Below are positions 25,664 through 33,887 of a DNA stretch of 64,000 nt, one piece after another. A model generated the notes under the pieces. It saw only the letters and a list, made by a program, of their open reading frames with translations, made no database searches and was not told the DNA's origin. A program made the position numbers and the translations under genes. The stretch spans positions 4,634,501-4,698,500 of the forward strand of contig NZ_CP109073.1 of the NCBI RefSeq assembly GCF_035917415.1, read 5' to 3'. Each line of letters begins with the position of its first letter. The stretch's first letter is position 1. The DNA is from Streptomyces sp. NBC_01803 (GTDB taxonomy: Bacteria > Actinomycetota > Actinomycetes > Streptomycetales > Streptomycetaceae).

Positions 25664-26247
25664 GCGGCCTCATCGGGGCGGCGCACCCGGTAGCGGAGGT
25701 GCGTGACGTCTCGACCCTCGAGCCGCCGGACGAGGTCGAGTTCGATGTGGTCACCACCGAGGTGGTCGAACAGCCGTCGGCCGTCCCCAAGGAGGACCTG
25801 CACCAGGTGGATCTCCATCTCGTCCATGTGCCCGGCTCGGAGCAGCGCTTGGGCCGCGCCCGCCCCATGAACCATGACCGGGCGGTCCCCGGCGGCCGCG
25901 CGAGCCTGACGGGCGCAGTCCTCGACGTCGGTGACGAATCGCGCGTGGCCGGGTGGCACGTCCCCGTCATCCACATGGTGGGTGAGGACGAAGATCGGCA
26001 CACCGTCGTGATGGTCGCCCTGCCAACGCCCGGCGAGTTCGAAGGTCCGACGGCCGGAGATTACCGCGCCGGTCGCCAGCGCCTCGCGATAAACCTGTCC
26101 GCTGGGACCGTCGGATTCCCGGTCGTCGAGCCAGTTGAAAAGACGCCCACCGGGGGGCAACGCAGTGTTCCTGGCAGGTCTTGCCGATCCCGGTGCTCGC
26201 TCCGGCGCGGGCACGTCGGTGGTGAGCGCCTGATGGGTGACCGGCAA
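25660..26247 (-). CDS. DHFR/RibD_C-family protein with an abnormal N-terminus
   Basis: 195 aa. The core is a RibD_C reductase: ATGAVISGRRTFELAGRWQG, VMVHGAGAAQALLRAGHMDE and IHLVQVLLGDGRRLFDHLG are the conserved strands. The usual first strand (a KVxxxxSxSLDGF motif) is missing. Instead the first 35 residues are Pro/Ala rich (DVPAPERAPGSARPARNTAL) and look unrelated. The gene is thus probably 5' truncated or frameshifted and may be inactive. Its stop overlaps the VOC gene start. Confidence 0.7.
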   Translation of the reverse strand: MPVTHQALTTDVPAPERAPGSARPARNTALPPGGRLFNWLDDRESDGPSGQVYREALATGAVISGRRTFELAGRWQGDHHDGVPIFVLTHHVDDGDVPPGHARFVTDVEDCARQARAAAGDRPVMVHGAGAAQALLRAGHMDEMEIHLVQVLLGDGRRLFDHLGGDHIELDLVRRLEGRDVTHLRYRVRRPDEAA

Positions 26248-26451
26248 GGGGCACGGCGGACGGTCACCTCAGGCTCGGCGTCCCGGAAGATCTTCGCGCG
26301 CGGTGGCCGGGGATCGCGCCGCATCCGCCCGGTGGGAACCCCGAGACGCCGCCGGCCCCGGGCAACGGGAGCCGGCGGCAGGAGGGGTTTACCGTCTGGG
26401 TCCGCACCCTCTTCGGCCTTGTCAGTGCGGGGCTCAGTCGCGTGGAGGGAA

Positions 26452-27291
26452 TCACTCGGCCGGGGGTTCGGTCTCCTCTTGGCCGGTGGTCTCGTCGTGC
26501 GGCGGCCGGTTGTCGATGATGACGCGCGTGGCCGGGCGCGTCACGGTCTCGGCCGTCTCCAGACCTTGCAGGGCGGCGTGGATACGGTTGTAGATGCGGG
26601 CGGCCAGTGCCTGGGTCCCGGGTGAGGCGGCGGGGTCGTTCTGGGTGGACCACAGGGCGTCGATCGTGGCGATCAGGGTGCGGCCCGACAAGCTGGTGGC
26701 GATGGTGCCATCGCCTCGTTCGCCGACCTGGGAAGGCAGGCGGAAGTGCTCGGTCTGAGCGGCGCGTTCGACGAGAAACGCCCAGGTGTCGCGGTGGCAG
26801 GAGATGTCGGTGTAGGCGACGCCTGCGGCCAGGTCGAGGAGGGTGCGCAGTTCGGCCGATGACGGCAGTGCGGCCTCGGCGAGCGCGGACGTGGGAACTG
26901 CCAGCTCGGTGGCGGGCGGGGCCGGTGGCGTCGGCGCGGGTTCTGGGGCGGCGGGCTTTTGGGCACGGCGCTCACGCTGCCGCTCGGCCTCGGCCTCGGC
27001 CCGGACCCGTTGGGCGAGCGCTTCCTCGCGGGCGTGTCGGTCGGCCTCGGCTTCCGCGCGCAGCCCGGTGACCTCGGCCCGGTAGCGCTCGATCAGGGAC
27101 TTGAGGTCGCTGATATCCCTGCTCAGCGCCTCGGTCGAGCCAGCGCTCGGCGTGGTGAGTTTCAGGTGCTGGACGTCGGCCTTGACCGCGTCGAGTTTCG
27201 TGTCGATCTCCGGCAGCCGATCCCGCACGCCTTCCGTGATACCCAGCAACTGCTTGACGACTCCGTAGACCCGTCCCTCGCCGAATGCCAT
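26452..27291 (-). CDS. Coiled-coil protein of unknown function
   Basis: 279 aa starting MAFGEGRVYGVVKQLLG; the longer frame upstream has no coding character. Residues about 15-110 are a long charged coiled coil (EALSRDISDLKSLIERYRAE, EEALAQRVRAEAEAERQRER). A Pro/Ala linker (PEPAPTPPAPPATELAVP) follows, then a compact helical domain at about 145-250 (LRTLLDLAAGVAYTDISCHR, DTWAFLVERAAQTEHFRLPS). There is no membrane segment. Such proteins occur in actinomycete accessory regions, often next to mobile elements. The role is unknown. It is divergent from vapBC. Confidence 0.75.
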   Translation of the reverse strand: MAFGEGRVYGVVKQLLGITEGVRDRLPEIDTKLDAVKADVQHLKLTTPSAGSTEALSRDISDLKSLIERYRAEVTGLRAEAEADRHAREEALAQRVRAEAEAERQRERRAQKPAAPEPAPTPPAPPATELAVPTSALAEAALPSSAELRTLLDLAAGVAYTDISCHRDTWAFLVERAAQTEHFRLPSQVGERGDGTIATSLSGRTLIATIDALWSTQNDPAASPGTQALAARIYNRIHAALQGLETAETVTRPATRVIIDNRPPHDETTGQEETEPPAE

Positions 27292-27516
27292 GGACCACCC
27301 CTCGCATGATCGTGCTGTGTGACGCGATGATCTCTCCCCGTGTCCGGCGCCTGCGACGCGGCGAGTTTCGGCCGATCCGATGTCGGTGGTCACCGGCGTC
27401 CGCGGTGCCTGTGTGTCCGAGGACGGTGCGTGGGCGCGGAAGCTGCGGCCGCACACCACGGTGAGGTCGACGTCGATCAGGAAGAGCAGGACCAGGGCAT
27501 CCACCGGGTCGTTGGG

Positions 27517-27547
27517 TTGATATCGATCGCGATGGGATTTGATATCG
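27517..27547 (+). promoter_or_regulatory. Repeat operator upstream of vapBC
   Basis: TTGATATCG occurs at 27517-27525 and again at 27539-27547, exactly 22 bp (two helical turns) apart; the GATATC cores are palindromic. The block ends 44 nt before the vapB ATG. It is a fitting autoregulatory site for a VapBC complex. The A/T-rich character suggests that the promoter overlaps it. Confidence 0.6.
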
Positions 27548-27591
27548 TGGGGTAGGTCCTCGTGGGGATCCGGACGGAAGGAGGAGTTCGT

Positions 27592-27807
27592 ATGACGAGA
27601 ACCGTCGTCGACATCGATGACGAATTGCTGGCTCAGGCCGCTGAGGTCTTCGGTACCTCGACGAAGGTCGCCACGGTGAACGCCGCCTTGGAGGATGCGA
27701 TCAAGCGTCGGAAGCGGGCCTCGTTCCTGGGGTGGCTCGCCGAGGGTGGGCTGCCTGATCTGACCGGTCCCGTCGAGGACACGAACGGTGCGGGCCAGGC
27801 GGCGTGA
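27592..27807 (+). CDS. vapB: VapB-type antitoxin
   Basis: 71-aa protein from ATG 27592, preceded by GGAGGAG; the frame is open ten codons further but without a better start. The ribbon-helix-helix N-terminus (MTRTVVDIDDELLAQAAEVF followed by GTSTKVATVNAALEDAIKRR) binds DNA in this family. The C-terminal tail should bind and block the toxin. It overlaps vapC by GTGA. Expression is probably repressed by the VapBC complex at the direct repeats just upstream. Confidence 0.9.
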   Translation: MTRTVVDIDDELLAQAAEVFGTSTKVATVNAALEDAIKRRKRASFLGWLAEGGLPDLTGPVEDTNGAGQAA

Positions 27808-28220
27808 CGGGTCGCTATCTCATCGACAAGTCGGCGCTGGCCCGTTATCCGAAGCCGGCCGTCCGGGCGGTGATCGATCCGCTGCACAACGCGGGGCTGC
27901 TGGCGGTGTGCGGGGCCGTCGAGGTCGAGGTCATGCACAGCGCGCGGTCCAAGGCGGACGCGGAAAGGATCCGTGACGAGATGCGCGGTTTCGACTGGCT
28001 GGCGACCCCCGACGAGGTGTGGGACCGGGCGCTGGAGGTGCGGACGCGACTCGTCGGCTCGGGGAACTGGAAGGCTCTCTCGGTGGCGGATCTGGTCATC
28101 GCGGCGACCGCCGAGCGGCATGGAGCGGTGGTGCTGCACTACGACGGCGACTACGACATGATCGCGAGCGTGACCGGCCAGCCGACCCAGTGGGTGGTCC
28201 CGGCCGGTACCGCGGACTGA
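27804..28220 (+). CDS. vapC: VapC PIN-domain ribonuclease toxin
   Basis: 138-aa PIN-domain protein from the GTG overlapping the vapB stop. The acidic metal-binding residues are present: Asp8 (YLIDKSAL), Glu40 or Glu42 (AVEVEVMHS), Asp96 (LSVADLVIAATA) and Asp114/Asp116 (HYDGDYDMIA). The enzyme should therefore be an active endoribonuclease, which in the family cuts tRNA or rRNA. The pair lies within a decayed segment. It may act as a stabilising addiction module or a remnant of the element that brought it. Confidence 0.92.
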   Translation: MTGRYLIDKSALARYPKPAVRAVIDPLHNAGLLAVCGAVEVEVMHSARSKADAERIRDEMRGFDWLATPDEVWDRALEVRTRLVGSGNWKALSVADLVIAATAERHGAVVLHYDGDYDMIASVTGQPTQWVVPAGTAD

Positions 28221-28232
28221 GCCACGGGCACC

Positions 28233-29090
28233 GGTCGCCACACGGTCGAATGCGTGGACCCGGATGCCTGGGCACCGGTGTGGGCGGCGGTGAGCAGGCG
28301 GTGGAGGTCCCCTGTGAGTGGGCCGATGCCGCCGGTGTCGGCCAGGATGTCCGTCGCTGACCTGGACTCGCGGTGGGGTGTGGTGGGGTGCCGTTTCTCG
28401 CCGTAGAGAAGGTGGCCGATGCGCAGGCTGACCGTCTCGGTGGTGACTGTGACGGGGTGGAGTCTGGTTCTTGGCATGGGGTTGGCGCGGCCGGCGCGTA
28501 CGTCGTCGTAGCCGTAGTGGGGGAGGGCGCGGTGTTCGCGGGGGGTCGGCGAGGTCGACGATCCGGGTGCAGGACTGGGCGGTGCGCTGCCAGTGCTGGG
28601 CCGATTCCCGCAACTCGGCGGCGTTGGTGCGGAGTTGTTCGCTGATCGTTTCGGGTTGCTGTTCGGCCTGGTGCAGCAGGATGCGTCCGGTCAGGAGGTG
28701 GCCGAGGGCGAGGCTGCGGGCGGTCTGCTGGAGGTCGGCTCCGCTGATCGGCCGGCCGCTGCCGCGGGCGGCTTCGAAGGTGCCGCGGATGATCCGGTCC
28801 GTGTCCTCGGCGATGCGTTCGAGGGTGCCGGGCAGGTCGGGGTGCGGCGCGCGGTCCGGTCAACTCAGGGACCTGCTCGCGCAGGGCTGCGCGGTCCAGG
28901 TGGCCCGTGCCGCCCAGGCTCGCGCCCGCGCTGAGCGCGCGCAGGCCGCCGAGGTCGCTGTCGCTGACACCCGCGTCGATACGGGCGTCATCGAGCGCGT
29001 TGCGGAGGCTCTCCAGGGGGACGAGCGGTCCTCGCCGGTCCCCGTCTCCTCGCTACAACACCGAGTCTGCTGGGCGCCCGAGCCCGAGGC
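28233..29090 (-). pseudogene. Frameshifted minus-strand gene of unknown family
   Basis: Good coding stretches follow one another in different frames. Near 29020-28870 the sequence reads SLESLRNALDDARIDAGVSD and GGLRALSAGASLGGTGHLDR. Near 28840-28560 it reads TLERIAEDTDRIIRGTFEAA and LTGRILLHQAEQQPETISEQ. Near 28470-28240 it reads TVTTETVSLRIGHLLYGEKR and ADTGGIGPLTGDLHRLLTAA. Shifts occur near 28860 and 28540. The reconstructed protein would be helical, about 270 aa, without a membrane segment. I do not recognise it. Confidence 0.6.
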
Positions 29091-29140
29091 TGAGAATGAC
29101 GTCGGTGGCGCCCCCTCGAGCGGTATGTGAGGGTAACCGG

Positions 29141-30028
29141 GTGAGTCGTAAGGTCGTCACCGAGTATGGAGGGTCACCGGTCACGCGGTGGGAGGTGGCC
29201 ATCGGTGACGTCGATGCTCGGCTGCGTCCTCTGTTGGACTCCTACGGTGGCTACGCAGAGCGCGCCGCGCGGCCGGTCCTCCGCCGGGAGGTCCCCTGCG
29301 CCAGGGTGGTGGTGATCCTCGGTCTCGGACAGGGCCTCGCCGTCCGGCCAGGGGGGTCGGGGAAACCCGCAGTGCATGTGTCGTCGTTCGCGGCTGGCTT
29401 GACCAGCGAACCGACCCTGGTCGAGCACGAGGGCGCACAGCGCTGCGTGGAGCTACGGCTCACCCCGCTGGGGGCCTTCCGGCTGCTTGGAGTGCCGATG
29501 TCACAGCTGACCGGTCGGGTGGTCGAGCTGACGGACCTATGGGGCAGGCAGGCCGACGAGTTGGTCGAGCGACTCGTCGAGGTTCCGGACTGGGACTCCC
29601 GGTTCCGTCTGCTCGACGACCACCTTCTGAGGCGCGCGGTCGAGGGGTGCCGCCCGGCGCCGGAGCTCGTGGCCGCTTGGACCCGGCTCGACAGGCACCA
29701 CGGGGACCTGGCCATCGGCGAACTGATCCGCGACACCGGTTGGAGCAGGCGCCTGCTCGCGAAGCGGTTCCGCGAACAGGTGGGGCTCCCTCCCAAGGAG
29801 ACGGCCCGGGTCCTGCGTTTCGCGCGGGCGGCCGAGCTCGTCGGTCACCCAGAGCAGTACGCGCTGGCCGCGATCGCGGCGCACTGCGGTTTCTACGACC
29901 AGGCTCACCTCAACCGCGATTTCCGGGCATTGGCCGATTGCACGCCGACCGAATACCGTGCCGCCCATCTGCTGCCCGCCCTCCCCGGCACCGGTGCGCA
30001 ACCCGGCGCACGGGCGGCCCACTCCTGA
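29141..30028 (+). CDS. AraC-family transcriptional regulator
   Basis: 295 aa from GTG 29141. The N-terminal about 190 residues are the sensory region (cupin-like, with PVLRREVPCARVVVILGLGQ). The C-terminal about 100 residues are the double helix-turn-helix AraC domain: LAIGELIRDTGWSRRLLAKR, then QVGLPPKETARVLRFARAAE, and IAAHCGFYDQAHLNRDFRAL with the usual end TPTEYRAAHL. It lies upstream of a VOC-family gene 103 nt away and may control it. The start is chosen from the GTG that begins the first coding-like segment; no strong ribosome site is seen. Confidence 0.88.
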   Translation: MSRKVVTEYGGSPVTRWEVAIGDVDARLRPLLDSYGGYAERAARPVLRREVPCARVVVILGLGQGLAVRPGGSGKPAVHVSSFAAGLTSEPTLVEHEGAQRCVELRLTPLGAFRLLGVPMSQLTGRVVELTDLWGRQADELVERLVEVPDWDSRFRLLDDHLLRRAVEGCRPAPELVAAWTRLDRHHGDLAIGELIRDTGWSRRLLAKRFREQVGLPPKETARVLRFARAAELVGHPEQYALAAIAAHCGFYDQAHLNRDFRALADCTPTEYRAAHLLPALPGTGAQPGARAAHS

Positions 30029-30131
30029 GCGCCTCGGGCCGACGGGAGCGTAACAATCGTCCAAGACCACCTGAGATCTCCGCCCTACCGTCAGTGCCCG
30101 TCCGAAGTTTCCGTGATTTCTGGAGCGGCAC

Positions 30132-30476
30132 ATGCACGGCGCACCCTCCCACTTCGAGTTCGGTGTCGCGAACGCCTCGCGCGCCCAGTCCTTCTACAGC
30201 TCGCTGCTTGGCTGGACCTTCCACCCGATGGGCAGTACCGATGAGGGTTGGATCGAGACCCCCGGCATCCGCGGTGGTGTCCACTCGAACGACCCGGCCC
30301 ACGCGATTGTGATCTACTTCACCGTGACCGACCTCGACGCCGCAGTGCGCCGGGTCGCCGAACTCGGTGGCCAACCCGGCACCCCTGGCGCGGCTGAGCC
30401 CGGGTTCGGTCGTTTCGTGGAATGCCGCGACGACCAGGGCGTGCGTTTCGGTCTGCGTCAGCCGTCGGACAGCTGA
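30132..30476 (+). CDS. VOC family protein
   Basis: 114-aa glyoxalase/bleomycin-resistance-like protein. HFEFGVANASRAQSFYSSLL and GWTFHPMG form the first beta-alpha unit. IYFTVTDLDAAVRRVAELGG and FVECRDDQGVRFGLRQP form the second. This is a single copy of the paired VOC fold, as in many small streptomycete members. The enzyme activity is unknown. It probably forms a transcriptional unit with the AraC regulator just upstream. Confidence 0.85.
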   Translation: MHGAPSHFEFGVANASRAQSFYSSLLGWTFHPMGSTDEGWIETPGIRGGVHSNDPAHAIVIYFTVTDLDAAVRRVAELGGQPGTPGAAEPGFGRFVECRDDQGVRFGLRQPSDS

Positions 30477-30892
30477 TGACGGGCACCGTCCGCGCCGCGT
30501 CGACCACCTGCCCAGCCGGGCCAGCAACGTGAACTCGCCCAGACGCTTTGGATCCTGGCTTTTCAGTGGCTCCACGCCCACCACTCTGGCAGAGAGGCGT
30601 ACGCGAGGCAGTACAGCTCAGGTGCCGGGCACGGTCACCTTGATGTCTTCGATGGCGAGGGGCGGGTGGGCATAGGAGTGCCGGGTCTCGGAGAACTCGG
30701 CGTCGCGGGGGAGGGCCCGAGCCGAGCCGGGACGTGTGGAAGTGCCGTGCCACGTCGCGTGGGCCAGAGCCGAGCACGCCCCCCGTGGCTCGCGCGGAGG
30801 CGTCCGGCGCGCCCGCCCCTCCCCGGCCCGCCGATGACGGACGATCGACGCGGGCCGGCCGGTCCACGGAACGGGCGTACAGGAGGCGAACG
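30477..30892. other. 416-nt stretch with a possible minus-strand gene end
   Basis: No complete gene is seen. On the minus strand one frame from about 30790 to a TGA near 30617 reads RDAEFSETRHSYAHPPLAIE and DIKVTVPGT with good codon bias. It may be the 3' end of a truncated gene, but there is no start and I do not recognise it. Confidence 0.35.
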
Positions 30893-31153
30893 GTGACAGT
30901 GGCGGAGCGGGGGAACATCCCCGAGCATCCGGTGATCGGATACGTGGTCTGGGCGGTGCTGTTCGGCGCGCTGTTCGCCTGGGAGGGCATCGGGCTGGTC
31001 CGGTCGGGCGACGGCTACCCGACGCTCAGCGACGCGCTGGGCGCGGTGATGCGCCACCCGGCCGGGCGGTGGGCGCTGTTCGCGCTCTGGCTGTGGTTCG
31101 GATGGCACACGTTCGTCCGTGGCTGGCACTTCCTGCTGCGGGACGCTCACTGA
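30893..31153 (+). CDS. Small membrane protein (DUF6186-like)
   Basis: 86 aa from GTG 30893 after a perfect AGGAGG. It has two membrane helices: HPVIGYVVWAVLFGALFAWEG and WALFALWLWFGWHTFVRGWH, with the conserved Trp/His end WHFLLRDAH. It resembles the DUF6186 family of streptomycetes, which is found next to a second small membrane protein as here. The function is unknown. The next gene follows after 16 nt. Confidence 0.75.
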   Translation: MTVAERGNIPEHPVIGYVVWAVLFGALFAWEGIGLVRSGDGYPTLSDALGAVMRHPAGRWALFALWLWFGWHTFVRGWHFLLRDAH

Positions 31154-31169
31154 CGACGGAGGACCGCGG

Positions 31170-31604
31170 GTGCTCCCAGTCCCGGTGATCGTCGCCGTGA
31201 TGCTGGTCGGCTACCTCCTGGTCATGGGCTGCCTCGGACTCGGTCTCCGGCTGCTGCCCCGGGCCCGGCCGGTTCCACGCGGGGTGTGGCGGCGGGGCTG
31301 GCCGGGGCTCGTCCGGCAGGTGGCGGGCACGGCCGTCGGCGGGTACCTGGTGCTGATGGCCGTCGTGGTCGGCTACTACTACGGCGTCGCACGGGTGAGC
31401 GGCGGGTTTCTGATGAGCGCCTGCACCGGGTCCGCGCTGCTCGTCGGCCTCACCCTGCCGTTGTACCTGGTGGTCTCCTGGCTGGTCGAACGGCGCCGTC
31501 CCGGCGGCCCGGCCAGCCCGTCGGGCTCGCCGCCCGGCTCCCCACCGGGTCACGGGAGCGCCGCTGGTGCGGGGCCGCCTCGCGCTCGCGGCCCGTGTCC
31601 GTGA
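31170..31604 (+). CDS. Small membrane protein (DUF6256-like)
   Basis: 144 aa from GTG 31170, preceded by GGAGGA. It has three membrane helices: VIVAVMLVGYLLVMGCLGLG, VGGYLVLMAVVVGYYYGVA and GSALLVGLTLPLYLVVSWLV. A Pro/Gly/Ser-rich cytoplasmic tail follows, which differs from relatives and may be partly read-through. The pair with the upstream small membrane protein is conserved in streptomycetes. A bidirectional terminator follows at 31624. The function is unknown. Confidence 0.75.
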   Translation: MLPVPVIVAVMLVGYLLVMGCLGLGLRLLPRARPVPRGVWRRGWPGLVRQVAGTAVGGYLVLMAVVVGYYYGVARVSGGFLMSACTGSALLVGLTLPLYLVVSWLVERRRPGGPASPSGSPPGSPPGHGSAAGAGPPRARGPCP

Positions 31605-31623
31605 GTCCCGACACGAACGCGAC

Positions 31624-31654
31624 CGCCCGGCGGGCTTGCGTAGCCCGCCGGGCG
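31624..31654. terminator. Bidirectional hairpin between convergent genes
   Basis: CGCCCGGCGGGCT, five-base loop TGCGT and its exact reverse complement: a perfect 13-bp stem, 20 nt after the plus-strand stop and 35 nt before the minus-strand stop. Confidence 0.9.
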
Positions 31655-31688
31655 GCCGCTCCCATCCCTGACGGGCCGGGCGGAGGGG

Positions 31689-31910
31689 TCAGGACTCGGT
31701 GCAGATGTACTGCCTGGCGGCGAAGGCGGCGCCGTCGCTGATCTTGGCGCCGCCCGCCTCGATGGCGAAGTACTGGATTCCGGCGGCTGCTGCCCCCTCG
31801 CAGGTTTCCACCTGCTGCCGCGCGGAGGCGGTTCCGGCGGTGACACCGAGCACGAGCAGCGCGGAGGTGCCGGCGGTGACGGCGACGCGGGTGAGCCTGG
31901 AGCTCTTCAT
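31689..31910 (-). CDS. Small secreted protein
   Basis: 73 aa. A Sec signal peptide is clear: MKSSRLTRVAVTAGTSALLV plus LGVTAGTASA, with cleavage expected after ASA. The mature part of about 42 residues contains two Cys (VETCEGAAAAG and QYICTES), which could form one disulfide. The open frame extends upstream without coding character. There are no close family names I can give. It is probably exported to the wall or medium. Confidence 0.75.
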   Translation of the reverse strand: MKSSRLTRVAVTAGTSALLVLGVTAGTASARQQVETCEGAAAAGIQYFAIEAGGAKISDGAAFAARQYICTES

Positions 31911-32349
31911 CCTGTTTGTCCTCCCGATAAGACGGCCGGTCCGGCGGCGGACGCCACCGGATGGATTCCGCTCATGGGTAGCGCAAGGTGCCCCCGCCGG
32001 CGCCGCAGACACGGTCCGGGCGGGGCGGAGTCCCCCGGACGATGTAGCACGTTCGGCGACGTGTCGGGAGAGACCGTCGACTCCCCGCGGATCCCCGACG
32101 AGGAGGACGTGGCGGACGTCGTTCGGGCCGGTTTTCCGGAGCACCTCGCCCGCCGCTGCCTCGGCTTCTCCTCCGACACCGCGACAACCAGCTGGATGAA
32201 CCGAGCCACGACATCGGGGCACTGCTCGGCCGCGAGCCCGCCCGTCTCGCCGGGGGCCTGCGCGAGGTCGTCCGGTTTCCCGCCGTCGGGATCACCGGGC
32301 ACCGGGCGGGGAGTCCAGGAGTTCTCCCGATACGCCTTGGGGCGGATCC

Positions 32350-32425
32350 GGCCCGGTCCCGGCGCACCGGCCCGGTCCCGGCGCACCGGCCCGGCCCCGG
32401 CGCACCGGCCCGGCCCCGGCGCACG
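32350..32425. repeat. 19-bp tandem repeat, four copies
   Basis: The unit GGCCCGGTCCCGGCGCACC is repeated at 32350, 32369, 32388 and 32407 with T/C changes. It lies in the stretch 31911-32566 (656 nt), where I see no convincing gene on either strand; the translated repeat gives low-complexity Gly/Pro/Arg only. Confidence 0.9.
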
Positions 32426-32566
32426 GGGCCGGGGACGCCGCCGGAGCCCGTCGTCACTCGCGTGGGCCATCCTCCCGGCTCGTCATCGTGCCGATGTCGG
32501 AGCGGCGGGCGGGAGCTCCGGCCCGGCCGGGGAGCCGGCACCATCATCAGCACCGAGGAGAGCGAC

Positions 32567-32833
32567 ATGACCACCGACGACCAGACCGTTCAGGACGCCG
32601 TGCGCCGCGTGCTGGGCGAGGGCGCCCACGCCCACATCACCCGCTTCCCCGGCGGGAACCTGTCGATCACCGTCACCAGCCGGGGTCACACCGCCACCAT
32701 CGACGGGCACCCCGGGACCGGCTGGGGCTGGAGCGTCGATCCGGGCGAGGACGAGGGGTTCAGCGGGCACGAGCAGATGGCCGAGACGCTCGACGGCGCC
32801 CTGCTGAGCGTGCGCGGGACGATCGGCGCCTGA
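32567..32833 (+). CDS. Small conserved hypothetical protein
   Basis: 88 aa from ATG 32567 with GAGGAGAG upstream. The protein is acidic and soluble: an N-terminal helix (DQTVQDAVRRVLGEGAHAHI) and then a small beta-sheet (LSITVTSRGHTATIDGHPGT, WGWSVDPGEDEGFSGHEQ). No catalytic motif is visible. The family is not recognised. It ends 11 nt before the convergent dehalogenase gene. Confidence 0.75.
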   Translation: MTTDDQTVQDAVRRVLGEGAHAHITRFPGGNLSITVTSRGHTATIDGHPGTGWGWSVDPGEDEGFSGHEQMAETLDGALLSVRGTIGA

Positions 32834-32844
32834 CGGCGGGAGCC

Positions 32845-33702
32845 CTAACGCAGCCCGTGCCGGTCCGCCCAGGCGGAGACCGCGGCGGCGATCTCCTCGG
32901 GGCGGTCCTCCGGAGCGTGGTGCCCGGCCGGGCCGCAGGAGACGGATTCGAGCGCGGCGATGTGCGTCTCGCACCACTCGGCCATCTCCTTGCCGATGAG
33001 CAGGGTGGGCGAGCCGTCGAAGGTCATCAGCAGCTTGGGCACGTCCGGGCTGGTCGCGAGCCAGGCGTCGTACGCCTCGATGCGGGTGACCAGCTCGGCC
33101 GGCTCGCCGCCGAGCGGCAGTTGGCGCGCCCACGCGAGGATGGGGCGCCGGCTGTCGCGGGTCGGGTAGGGAGCCAGGTAGGGAGCCAGGTCCTCGTCGC
33201 TCACCGGGGTCAGGACGCCGCCGGTGAAGGCGGAGCGGAGGAAGAGGTTCTGATCGAGCACTATCTCCTCGCCGCGTCCGGGGGCGCGGATCAGTTCCGA
33301 ACGCTCGCGGGCCGGCGCTGACAGGTCCTCCCAGGCCATCGGCTTGACGATGGCCTCCAGGAACGCGACGCCGCGCACCCGGCCGGGATGCCGGGCCGCC
33401 CAGTCGAACGCGAGCGCGCCACCCCAGTCGTGGCCGACCAGGACGACGCGGTCCAGGCCGAGGGCGTCGAACCAGGCATCGAGATAACGGGCGTGGTCGG
33501 CGAAGCGGTACGGGATGTCAGGCTTGCCGGACCGGCCCATCCCGATGAGGTCGGGTGCGAGCAGCCGCCCGGGGCCGAGGCGGGGAAGGACGTGGCGCCA
33601 CAGGTGCGAGGAGCCCGGGTTGCCGTGGAGCAGCACGAAGGCCGTTCCGCTTCCCGTCTCCTCGTAGTGGATGGTCGAGTCGAGCACGTCGATGGTCGGC
33701 AC
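32845..33702 (-). CDS. dhaA: Haloalkane dehalogenase
   Basis: 285-aa alpha/beta hydrolase. The nucleophile is Asp92 in VGHDWGG, followed by the Trp93 that helps bind the halide. Asn28 in HGNPGSSHLW is the second halide-stabilising residue. The catalytic His is in the AGHHAPEDRP segment. The length and motifs fit the LinB/DhaA-like class, which cleaves C-halogen bonds hydrolytically. A cytoplasmic enzyme, it is divergent from a MarR regulator, with palindromes between, so probably repressed by it. Related Asp-nucleophile hydrolases (fluoroacetate dehalogenase, epoxide hydrolase) remain possible. Confidence 0.85.
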   Translation of the reverse strand: MPTIDVLDSTIHYEETGSGTAFVLLHGNPGSSHLWRHVLPRLGPGRLLAPDLIGMGRSGKPDIPYRFADHARYLDAWFDALGLDRVVLVGHDWGGALAFDWAARHPGRVRGVAFLEAIVKPMAWEDLSAPARERSELIRAPGRGEEIVLDQNLFLRSAFTGGVLTPVSDEDLAPYLAPYPTRDSRRPILAWARQLPLGGEPAELVTRIEAYDAWLATSPDVPKLLMTFDGSPTLLIGKEMAEWCETHIAALESVSCGPAGHHAPEDRPEEIAAAVSAWADRHGLR

Positions 33703-33819
33703 GGTGCTGTCCTTACGTTGCTGGTGGGCTGATGTCTCGGCCGGCCGTCGCCGTCGCCGACCGCGTCATGGCTGCTCCTGACGTGACGGTTTCGAATCGT
33801 CACCCGAACGTTTATGTCG

Positions 33820-33867
33820 CTAACGTTAGTGGCACTACCGGAAGGTATATCGTTAGGGCTACTAACG
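33820..33867. promoter_or_regulatory. Putative MarR operators
   Basis: CTAACGTTAG (33820-33829) is a perfect palindrome. CGTTAG-N5-CTAACG (33851-33867) is a second inverted repeat with the same half-sites. Both lie in the 185-nt region between the dehalogenase and MarR genes, close to the MarR start, and are unusually A/T rich for this genome. Confidence 0.65.
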
Positions 33868-33887
33868 CAAGCGGTAGGATCGCGGCC

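Noticed and set aside
31974..32560. Plus- and minus-strand frames around the 19-bp tandem repeat
   Set aside because: Low-complexity Gly/Pro/Arg translation, no ribosome site and no consistent third-position bias.
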